Source: Flaveria trinervia (lineage: Eukaryota; Streptophyta; Magnoliopsida; Asterales; Asteraceae). From it: a DNA stretch of 64,000 nt. Below the pieces are notes generated by a model that was not told where the DNA came from, made no database searches, and was given only the letters and a program-made list of their open reading frames with translations. Location: positions 3,044,501 to 3,108,500 of the forward strand of contig CM046453.1 of assembly GCA_025506515.1 (NCBI GenBank), given 5' to 3'. Positions 55,425-64,000 of this stretch are shown one piece after another. A program made the translations under genes and the position numbers. Position 1 is the stretch's first letter. Every line of letters begins with the position of its first letter.

Positions 55425-58400
55425 ATGTTTCTTATTAATAAAACTTATGCCTATGTCCTATTTGATTCTGGAGCCGATAAGAGTTTTGTTTCGTTAGAGT
55501 TTGAACCCATACTCGCTAAGCCACATATGAAACTAGAAAGATCTCTTACCGTTGAAGTTGCCGATAGAGAACCAATCACCGTTGACGTCATTATTCGCGA
55601 TTGCATCTTAAGTCTTGACACGCATGATTTTCTTATCGATCTTATTCCTATGAAACTTGGAAGCTTCGACGTCATCATTGGTATGGATTGGTTACCCAAA
55701 CACCATGCCGAGATCATTTTTTTCAAGAAGTGCATCCGTATACCGTTACCTTCTGGAGATACTTTGAAGGTGTTTGGTGAAAAATCTTCCAAAGGACTTA
55801 AACTCATTTCTTGCACTCAAGCCCGAAAATGCTTAAGCAAGAAATATATGGCCTTCTTGGCTTACGTGGTCAACACAAAAGTCAAAGGGAAAGAACTTAA
55901 GGATGTCCCTATCGTACGAGACTTTCCTGAAGTATTTCCCGATGACCTTAGTGGTTTACCTCCCATGCGTGAAGTTGAGTTTAAAATTGACTTGATACCG
56001 GGAGCAAACCCCGTGGCTAAGTCACCATATCGACTTACACCGTCTGAAATGCAATAACTCTCTAGTCAACTTCAAGAGCTATCCGAGAAGGGTTTCATCC
56101 GTCCTAGTTCTTCACCTTGGGGTGCACCTGTTCTTTTCGTGAAGAAGAAAGATGGATCGTTTCGTATGTGCATCGATTATCGTGAGCTTAACAAGCTTAC
56201 CATCAAGAATCGTTATCCTCTTCCTCGCATCGATGACTTGTTTGATCAACTTCAAGGAGCTGCTATATTCTCGAAGATTGATCTACGTTCTGGATATCAT
56301 CAATTACGAGTTCATGATGATGACATCCCAAAGACCGCGTTCCGTACCCGTTATGGGCACTATGAATTTATGGTGATGCCTTTTGGTTTAACCAATGCTC
56401 CTGCTGTATTCATGGATCTCATGAACCGAGTATGCAAGCCTTATCTAGACAAGTTTGTGATCGTCTTCATTGATGACATACTTATCTACTCTAAATCCAA
56501 CCCCGATCATGAACTGCATTTGAGATTGGTTCTTGAGTTGTTGAAGAAAGAGCAATTGTACGCGAAGTTCTCGAAGTGTGACTTCTGGCTCGAGGAAGTT
56601 CAATTTCTAGGACACGTGGTGAATAGCCAAGGAATTCACGTTGATCCTGCAAAGGTGGAAGCTGTGAAGAATTGGTGTGTTCCTACGACTCCTACCGAAG
56701 TTCGTTCTTTTCTTGGTCTTGCTGGTTACTATCGGCGATTCATTGCCAACTTTTCAAGGATCGCGAAACCACTCACTTCTTTGACACAAAAGAATAAACC
56801 GTTCGAGTGGGGTTCCGAGCAAGAAGAAACTTTTGAAGCGTTAAAGCACAAGTGGTGCAATGCTCCTATCTTGACCCTACCCGATGGAAATGACGACTTC
56901 ACCGTGTATTGTGATGCATCTAAACAAGGCCTTGGTTGTGTTCTCATGCAACGAGGGAAGGTCATAGCTTATGCATCGAGACAATTGAAGGTTCACGAGG
57001 TGAATTACACAACACACGATCTCGAGCTTGGTGCTGTTGTATTTGCTTTGAAGATTTGGAGGCACTACCTGTATGGTACGCAATGTATAGTCTACACCGA
57101 TCACAAAAGCCTTCAACACGTTTTCAATCAAAAAGATCTCAACATGAGACAACATCGTTGGGTGGAGTTGATTAGTGACTATGATTGTGACATTCGTTAC
57201 CATCCTGGTAAAGCAAATGTTGTAGTCGATGCACTAAGCCAAAAGGTTCACAACAAGATGATCTCATTCCAAGAAATTCGCAACCGACGTCAATGGTTTG
57301 ACACTTTGGGTGAGTTCGATACTGAGATCCGACTAGATGTCAACGAGACTACCGTACTGCTACAAAACTTGAGAATAGATAGTGACATCGAGTCTAGTAT
57401 CTTGGAGGCTCAACAAGTGGTGCAACAAGAAGGAAGAATGAAGGATGAGTTGGAGCCTAATCTTTTAACCCGATTGGAAACGAAACCCAATGGGTTGATG
57501 TACTTCGCAAATCGAATTTGGATTCCAAATCGTGATAACCTTCGTACCTTTATCATGAATGAGGCTCATCAAACTCGTTATTCTATTCATCCTGGTTCCG
57601 ATAAGATGTACATGGACCTACGTGGTCAATATTGGTGGCCTGGAATGAAGAAAGATATAGCGACATATGTAGGTAAGTGCTTCACGTGTACGAAGGTCAA
57701 AGCCGAACATCAACGTCTGAATGGATTACTTGAGCAACCCGAGATCCCTATGTGGAAGTGGGAACACATACCCATGGACTTCATAACCAAGCTACCCCGA
57801 ACCTCTCGAGGACATGATATCATATGGGTGATCGTTGACCGATTGACCAAATCGGCACATTTTATACCTATACGTGACACTTACAAGACATCAAGGTTAG
57901 CTCGTATATACGTTGATGAGATTGTAAGTTGTCATGGGGTACCTCTGCACATCATATCCGACCGAGATGCTCGTTTCACTTCACACTTTTGGTCGTCTAT
58001 GCAAGAACTCTTGGGGTACTCAATTGGACCTAAGCACGGCTTATCATCCTCAAACTGATGGTCAAACTGAGCAAACGATCCAAACCTTGGAGGATTTGCT
58101 ACGCCTATGTGTTCTTGACTTTGGTGGTGATTGGGATACGCATCTACCGCTCGCGGAATTTTCATATAACAATAGTTATCACTCGAGTATCAAGATGGCA
58201 CCGTTTGAAGCACTTTATGGTAGTAAATGTCGTTCACCGATCTGTTGGACCGACATTGGTGAAAACTTCATCACTGGTCCAGAACTTATACATGAGACGA
58301 CCAATAAAGTTTCTATTATCCGCAAGAACCTTGAAGTGGCAAGAAGTCGTCAAAAGAGTTATGCTGACAAGCGGCGTAAGCCATTGGAATTCCAAGTTGG

Positions 58401-58533
58401 GGAGATGGTTCTTCTTAAGGTTTCACCGTGGAAAGGTGTTGTTCGCTTTGGAAAGAAGGGTAAACTGGCTCCAAGATTTGTAGGACCTTTCAAAATCCTG
58501 AAAAGGATTGGGAAAGTGGCTTATAAACTATAG
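55425..58533 (+). pseudogene. Protease, RT, RNase H and integrase of gypsy element 2
   Basis: 55425-56057 is protease (YVLFDSGADKSFVS with active DSG, IIGMDWLPKHHAE) and the linker to RT, ended by TAA at 56055. Directly after, the frame is open to 58058: KKKDGSFRMCIDYRELNK, FSKIDLRSGYHQLRV, the catalytic FIDDILIYSKS, RSFLGLAGYYRRFIANF, RNase H (VYCDASKQGLGCVLM, YTDHKSLQHVF), the integrase zinc region (IHPGSDKM, CFTC), and the first two core Asp (MDFITKL, SDRDARF). An extra G near 58018 shifts the rest to 57934-58533 (TAYHPQTDGQTEQTIQTLED with the Glu, MAPFEALYGSKCRSP, VGEMVLLKVSPWKG). It ends at a TAG at 58531. One stop and one base separate it from an open pol. Confidence 0.92.
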
Positions 58534-58814
58534 TTACCTTCCGACCTTAGTGGAATTCATCCTGTATTTCACGTCTCAAATTTGAGAAAGTGCTTGGCTG
58601 ACGAAAGTCTGTATGTTCCATTGGAAGACATCCAGATTGACGAGTCATTGCATTTTGTCGAAAAACTGTTGAGATCGTGGATCGCATAATGAAGAAGACT
58701 CGAACCACAACAACCCCAATCGTCAAGGTTTGTTGGGAGAATAAACGTGGCGCCAAATTTACTTGGGAACGTGAGGAGCACATAAAGAAGAAATACCCGT
58801 TCTTGTTTGTATAG
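58534..58814 (+). pseudogene. Chromodomain-like tail of gypsy element 2
   Basis: After the TAG the same frame continues with LPSDLSGIHPVFHVSNLRKC and LEDIQIDESLHFVEK, and after another slip with VCWENKRGAKFTWEREEHIK and the stop at 58812. It has the same plan as the tail of element 1 (1501-1803), including the TWE motif of the remnant chromodomain. Confidence 0.8.
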
Positions 58815-58849
58815 TTTCATTTTTTTTAATTTCGGGACGAAATTCTTTT

Positions 58850-58862
58850 AAGTTGGGGAGAC
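58850..58862 (+). other. Polypurine tract of gypsy element 2
   Basis: AAGTTGGGGAGAC lies directly before the TGTAACATCT start of the 3' LTR. Confidence 0.85.
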
Positions 58863-61391
58863 TGTAACATCTCGTATTTTTGTTAATTAAAAGTTAATCT
58901 GCGTTTATTCTTATAAGGGTCATTGTGGTCATTTATGGAACTTGTGGGCTATTTGTGCTTGTTTCTTTATTAAATGTTAATAATTTAAGCAATTAAATTA
59001 TATATAATAAGAATAACAATATGTAATATTAACAATAGTAATAACAGATAATAATACTAATAATAATGATAATAATGATAATAATGATAATAGTAATAAT
59101 AATAAAATTATAACAATAATAATAATATTAGTAATATCAATCTGTAAGAGTTATTAAACTTGGAACTATTAAAAACTTAAATTAAGAAATTTAAAGAGGT
59201 TGTTTTGCCAATTTAATAAACTTTAAATGAAAGTTTTGTGCATAAATTAATAAAAACGAAACTGCAGGGACTGATTGTGTAATTAACAAAAAAAACCCCA
59301 AAACCTTTTCCCCTCTTTCCCGTTTTTCCGGCTTGTTTTCCCGACCGACTTCCGGCGGCCCTCCGGCCCCTTCGAAACCCGGTTTTTGCAATTAAAACCA
59401 AATTAAACTCTCAAACCATCATGTTGCTAACCGTTTCGAACTCTTAATGCGGTTTAATTGGAGTTAAGGCTGGATATGTCAGCGTTTGGGGTCGGTAACC
59501 GACGACCTTCGAACCAAACGACAATTGAAAGTAATGATAATCTAATTAAATGGAACCTAAACAATCATTTAACTATCTTTAATCTATTACAACTTTCAAT
59601 TTCCCCTGAAACACACAAAATTCACACCTTTGATTAACCATTGTAACCGCAACCTGCAACTTACTCGAACACTACCTTCGGGACTTCAGAACTTGAGATT
59701 GTTTGAGGGCTTTGATTCGTGTACGTTTCGCGAAGCTCCACACGAAGTTAATTGGATTATGATCATCATTTAACCAACAATCGAGCTCTACGTGGTCGCG
59801 GCTTTTTTTAAACCGTTCTCATCAATCTAATCTTCGATCTAGGTAATTTAACTTATGTGCATACTCTAAAATACGTGGGGAATCAAAGCCCCATGTTTAT
59901 TTCTGAAAATGTTATCGAATCGAACTCCAATTTGATCGAAGGAGGTTCTAGGGTTCGTGTAAATTGGGGGAAACCATTTAAGGATTGCTTTTAAGATTTA
60001 AAATCGGGTTTACATCGCGGCTAGGAGCCTTGGTTCATTTGTCAGCACATTGCATTCCATCCGTGAGGTCCCGGGTTCGAACCCGAGCACCCTCATACAA
60101 TTTTTTAAAAAAAAAGGTTTTTGCCTTTAAAAAGGCTATATAAAATTTCTTAAAAATTATAAAATTGGTTTTATAAATTTTTTTTATTTTAGAAATTATC
60201 TAATTATTTTCTGTTAATTTATTTCTTTAATCTCCTTAATAAATTTGTTTTATATGAAATGTTACTAGAAAATGTTATAATTAGTTATTTTCATAAAAAC
60301 AAACTTTAAATAGTTGAAATCACTAAATTATTATTTGGTTTATATGTTATCTTTAATTTTAGATTAATTATGTTGATGATAAAATTTAATTTACATTTGA
60401 TGATTAAATCATTATAAGGGTTAATTTAAAAGGATTAATTAAGTTTTCTTCGTTATATTAAAATATATGTTTATGCGGTCGACAAATAACCTTATTTATA
60501 AAAACCCCAAATTCATATTGGAACCCTAGTTCTCGTTATATCGTTAACCTTATTATTGACCTAAATCTTATAATATATATAGGTGTCTTGTGACGTTCAT
60601 CTTGGAACGACGTCTATTATTGTTCTTATTAATCTTCTTAATATACTTATTGATCAAGTGAGTTTTCCTTGCTATTTTTTTACATTTTTCACACTAATTT
60701 GGGGTGAAACATGATTACTTATACTTAACACACTTGTAAACGTTTAGACTTGTAAAACACTTGCAATTCATATTTTTGTCATGGTTATTTGTGTATTGTA
60801 AGTGTTTATATGAGATACATATTTTTGTTTACAATCATTAACTATTGCTAACCTAGCGACGTCTTAGATCTTTGGGCCTGACAAGCCTATTAGTGTTAAA
60901 GCCGAGGTATTTCCGGCTCTTGATGATGTATGCTTGTTCATCATAGGAACCAAATACACTTAGCCAATCTTATATACTTGTAATCAAGTCGAGGTTTGGT
61001 TGTAACGATATGTGTTCTATAACCTTACTAACTTATGACCTATGACATGAATTGCTACTTGTAACTTTATCATATTATGTATGAAAACCTTGGAAACTCA
61101 CCAACTATTTATAGTTGACCTTTTATTTTTATCATGTTTCAGGAAATCACAAGTTTAAAGTGGACTTTTGAAGCTTGCAATAAAACTAGGACTTGGACCT
61201 AGTTTAATAAATAAAATGTTATGTTATGTTTTGATTTATGTTTGAACTTACTTAACGTTTGAGACTTATGTTTGAATTTTCTTTTGAAACTTATAATTTT
61301 AATATTTACATTTAAATATAGCGTTATGTGGTTATGAACAATCTTAACCCTCACATCTCGACGTTTCCGCCGTCAAGGTTGGGGTGTGACA
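58863..61391 (+). repeat. 3' LTR of gypsy element 2
   Basis: A near-identical copy of 50933-53451, ten bases longer through small indels, followed by target duplication CTAAT. It includes the trinucleotide array (59033-59132) and the tRNA-like segment (60017-60094). Confidence 0.96.
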
Positions 61392-61846
61392 CTAATGATG
61401 TTGTATATCATTTTCACATTGTTAAAAAAATATATAATAAATTAAAAACATGTTTCTTTTTTTAAAAAGCGTAATTTTTTTGAAACAACATTTTATAAAA
61501 GATAGATTTTTTTTAATACAAATAAATTTCTTTTAAAAATAGCAATATTGAAAATCATATTTTAATATACATTTTTTTCAAATAAAACATTATTAAATAC
61601 AAAAGTTTAAAAAATTGCTATTGTTTTATTACTGGAGATAATTAATTATACATAATTTTGATTATATCTTATCTCAATAGTAGTTTTATAATTTATAAAT
61701 ATTGATTAGTAGCTTTCAATTTTATTTTTTTATTCAACACTTATGGTACACGAGTTTCTAAACTAGTTATTTAATATAAGAGATAAAAGAAACATAAATT
61801 CAAGTTAAACAAAAGTCAGCACATGTCTCTCTAATCATTCTTTTAT

Positions 61847-62570
61847 GAGTAAACTTTACTTTTACTCCTCGTGGTTTGGTCAAAATAATGAATATCCTTC
61901 AAACGTTAATCATGATTTTGCTCGTGGTGGTTTGTGATACGTCTCAATTAACTCCAATCCACTAACACCATTAAATAACTTTATTAGTAAATGAGTATTT
62001 TAGTCATTTTACTAGTAGGGTCTAATACTGTAAATTAATCAAAGTTCTATATACAAAATAAAAAATAATATTCAACCATCATCTTAATCTTCCACCTCAC
62101 TCATCATCATCCTTCAAACTCCACCACCGCCCAATGTGGTGGTGGTGTTGGTTGTGATTTTGGTTCGATTAAGGTCTTATATTTGTGATCGATGGTTATG
62201 TGGCCAATGTCGCGGTGATGGTGTTAAGGACGGTGATTTGTGGTGGTGGTGGTAGTGGTATTAATCGTTGGGGGTGGTGGTGTTGTGGTGCCTATGGTGG
62301 TTTTGGGTTTCTATTTTCTAAACAATATACTGAACTAGTTCTTTTAATATAACTAATATAATAAATTAGTATGAACAGATTACATTTTTTGTCCTTATTA
62401 GTAAAATTATCAAAAAACCCTTATAATTATCAGGAAAAAAATAACGATGTTAGAAGGTTGAGTTAACTGAGACGAATCACAAACCAGTTGGAGTAAAATT
62501 ATAATTTTGAAATATTTGGAGGAAAACCATAATTTTGACCAAATTAAAAGGAGCAAAAGTGAACCTCACT
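61847..62570. mobile_element. MULE-type element with long inverted ends
   Basis: Inverted arms of about 110 bp (61848-61960 and 62455-62570) begin AGTAAACTTTACTTTTACTC versus AGTGAGGTTCACTTTTGCTC and continue TTTGGTCAAAAT. The element is flanked by a perfect 10-bp duplication ATTCTTTTAT (61837-61846 and 62571-62580). Long TIRs with a 9-11-bp duplication are typical of Mutator-like elements. The 724-bp interior has GGTGGTG-rich, low-complexity DNA (62130-62300) and no transposase. It lies about 13 bp inside the 5' end of the Helitron that ends at 62593. Confidence 0.75.
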
Positions 62571-62593
62571 ATTCTTTTATTATATAGTATAGA

Positions 62594-63330
62594 TATCAAT
62601 CTAACAATCCATTTTGACTACAATTATCCCTACTATTTTTTATAACTATATATATCCATTCTATATATAATTTCCAATTAAGTACAAATAATATATTGAG
62701 AATTTAGTTTTAATATCTAACTATTATTTCTCAAATAATAAAAAAAAACTAAATATTCCAACTGTCGCGTTGCAAAAGGAATTCAATCACAATATCAAAT
62801 AACAAAACGCGAACACCAAAACACGTAGCAATGACGATCATTCTGTAAACAATAAGAAATCAAGAAACTTGATTACAAACCCAGATCACAATAGTTTCTA
62901 TGCTCTTAAAAACCCAAAATAACGTAGAAAAACCAACTAAAAAACACAAATATGTGGGTTGGGTACAACCCGAACTGAGTCGTTGATAGCGACATGATCC
63001 AAAACAAAAGTAAAAAACACGTCACAAAAACATTCATTACGCCATAAAACCATAATTCATACCCAGTCGTAAAAGTGAACGTGACTCGGTCGTAAAACCC
63101 AAAAGTGTACTCGGTTATAAAAAGTTGTATTTGGTCGTAAAAGCAACTGTCACTCCATCGTAAAACCTGAAAGCATACTCTATTTTAAAAGTAAGCATAA
63201 AAACTGAATACAAACACAAATGCAACGATGAATTAAAAAAACAACAAAAACAAAAGTTGAAAGAAAATTTCTAAACAAAACGAAAACACTTGAAGATTTG
63301 CGGTAAAATTGTATAAACAAAAAGTTTATT
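62594..63330. other. AT-rich DNA with a Helitron-like motif and degenerate repeats
   Basis: No gene recognised. ACTGTCGCGTTGCAAAAGG at about 62760 recalls the end motif of the Helitrons at 15047 and 19619 but lacks CTAG. A degenerate repeat array follows (63058-63190). Confidence 0.5.
63058..63190 (+). repeat. Degenerate tandem array with TCGTAAAA core
   Basis: At least five units share a core such as CAGTCGTAAAAG, CGGTCGTAAAAC, CGGTTATAAAAA, TGGTCGTAAAAG and CATCGTAAAACC, spaced 24-32 bases apart. The units between differ in length and sequence. The origin is unknown. Confidence 0.6.
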
Positions 63331-63351
63331 ATTCATGGATGTTTCCTATTC

Positions 63352-63392
<41 letters not shown>

Positions 63393-63407
63393 GAAACATC
63401 CATGAAT
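63331..63407. repeat. Perfect 15-bp inverted repeat around a TA array
   Basis: ATTCATGGATGTTTC (63331-63345) and GAAACATCCATGAAT (63393-63407) are exact inverse copies enclosing 47 bases that are mostly TA. The structure could extrude as a hairpin with the TA array in the loop. Confidence 0.9.
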
Positions 63408-63418
63408 ATATATATATA

Positions 63419-64000
63419 GGAATGCATTCAAATGAGAACCAAAAATTTGTAAAGAACCAAAGAAATTATTTTTAGCCACTCATTTTTTCTTTCTAGTTTC
63501 AAAATTTTTTATTTGTAAGGGTATTATGGTAATTTTTTGATGTTAATTTAGTTACTTTTTTACGTGAAAATTCACAGAAAATAAATTGTTTAATAATTTG
63601 ACTATTGTTTGTGTTCGTAAGTGAAAAAATATGCATATATGAATATGTGCCTCTATGCATACATGTGTATGTGCTAGATATGCATAAAATTCAATGCAAA
63701 ACAAGCTTTGAAGTGTATCTTTAAAATACAAAACAACTTTAATAGGAAAACGAAAACATAATGGACAAATTCATAATGAGAATCAAAACCTAAACGGTGT
63801 ATAATACTTTTGATTTAGAATAATTAGTAATTTTATGGTAAAGAAATATTATAAACAAATATGCTTTGAGTAAAATTAAAAAAAATAAAATAAAATATGT
63901 GGCTAGAAATGGTTATTTTGGTTTTTTACAAAAAGTTGGTTAACTTTTTAAAAATAAAAATAATAATATGTGGCTATAAATGGTTCTTTTGGTTTTTTTT
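63419..64000 (+). mobile_element. (TA)n-associated element, left end only
   Basis: Directly after a TA array the sequence reads GGAATGCATTCAAATGAGAA, similar to the left end of the element at 43597. The right end would lie beyond the window. A phrase near 63898-63935 (TGTGGCTAGAAATGGTTATTTTGG) recurs at 63967-64000 as a short direct repeat. No coding capacity. Confidence 0.42.

Larger units (their letters stand above)
50933..61391 (+). mobile_element. Ty3/gypsy LTR retrotransposon 2, chromovirus-like, recent insertion
   Basis: The element is 10,459 bp, with LTRs of 2519 and 2529 bp and a perfect 5-bp target duplication CTAAT (50928-50932 and 61392-61396). The order gag, protease, RT, RNase H, integrase, chromodomain-like tail is Ty3/gypsy. 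The LTRs are nearly identical by eye apart from short indels (such as an extra CAAAGCCCCATG near 59885) and scattered substitutions, so insertion is much younger than element 1 or the copia element. Coding is close to complete: an apparent intron at the gag/protease joint, two single-codon stops (56055 and 58531) and a few one-base shifts. Long LTRs and motifs suggest Tekay/Del. Confidence 0.95.
50704..62593 (-). mobile_element. Helitron (minus strand) split by a gypsy element and a MULE
   Basis: The 5' end on the minus strand is A|TCTATACTATATAATAAAAG, ending at plus position 62593. The 3' end is CTAG|T at 50704-50707, preceded by a perfect 7-bp hairpin CTCATGT-AAT-ACATGAG (50716-50732). The loop AAT is shared with the Helitron at 44026. 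Taking out the gypsy element and the MULE with one copy of each target duplication leaves about 690 bp, close to the 746 bp of that relative. It is therefore the oldest layer of this stack. Confidence 0.7.

Overview
This is a stretch of nuclear DNA from a flowering plant, probably a eudicot. The evidence is spliced genes of plant-only families (YABBY, methyl-CpG-binding domain, phytocyanin), plant-type retrotransposons primed by initiator tRNA-Met, plant Helitrons, long (TA)n arrays and a 100-N scaffold gap. The style of the repeats, and the extra open reading frame of the copia element, remind me of the daisy family (Asteraceae). That is an impression from memory and not a proven placement. 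No bacterial-style operon, CRISPR array or rRNA gene was seen.

Layout. 1-8341: a degraded Ty3/gypsy chromovirus-like element on the minus strand, whose left LTR is cut by the window edge. 8342-20640: AT-rich intergenic DNA with microsatellites, a CACTA-type MITE (11974-12287), two related minus-strand Helitrons (from 15047 and from 19619) and a PIF/Harbinger-type element with TTA target duplications (17220-18276). 20640-23195: two tail-to-tail genes, a methyl-CpG-binding-domain protein (plus) and a small phytocyanin (minus) that abuts the assembly gap 23196-23295. 24153-36918: a complete but decayed 12.8-kb Ty1/copia element with target duplication AAGAT and a long third coding region after pol. 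36919-43091: intergenic DNA with SINE-like and inverted-repeat elements. 43092-49112: a YABBY transcription factor gene (minus), exons resolved to the base, with TE-rich DNA at its 3' end (tandem duplication, (TA)n-associated MITE, Helitron). 50704-62593: a nested stack, namely an old minus-strand Helitron split by a MULE-type element (61847-62570) and by a 10.5-kb Ty3/gypsy element (50933-61391, target duplication CTAAT). 62594-64000: AT-rich DNA, a perfect 15-bp palindrome and a partial (TA)n-associated element.

The host genes have no evident joint function. MBD proteins bind or interpret methylated chromatin, the phytocyanin is a secreted copper protein, and the YABBY protein controls lateral-organ polarity. 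About half of the window is recognisable transposon.

The most notable observation is an 83-bp GT-AG segment (55340-55422) at the gag/protease junction of the second gypsy element. Removing it joins Gag to Pol exactly in frame, whereas the unspliced RNA ends Gag five codons past the codon that contains the donor. The first gypsy element in the same window has no such segment. Other points are a helically phased CTTCCGAAG array in the copia LTRs, a tRNA-like segment inside the gypsy LTRs, a one-base frameshift in the MBD gene and an uncertain last exon in the YABBY gene.
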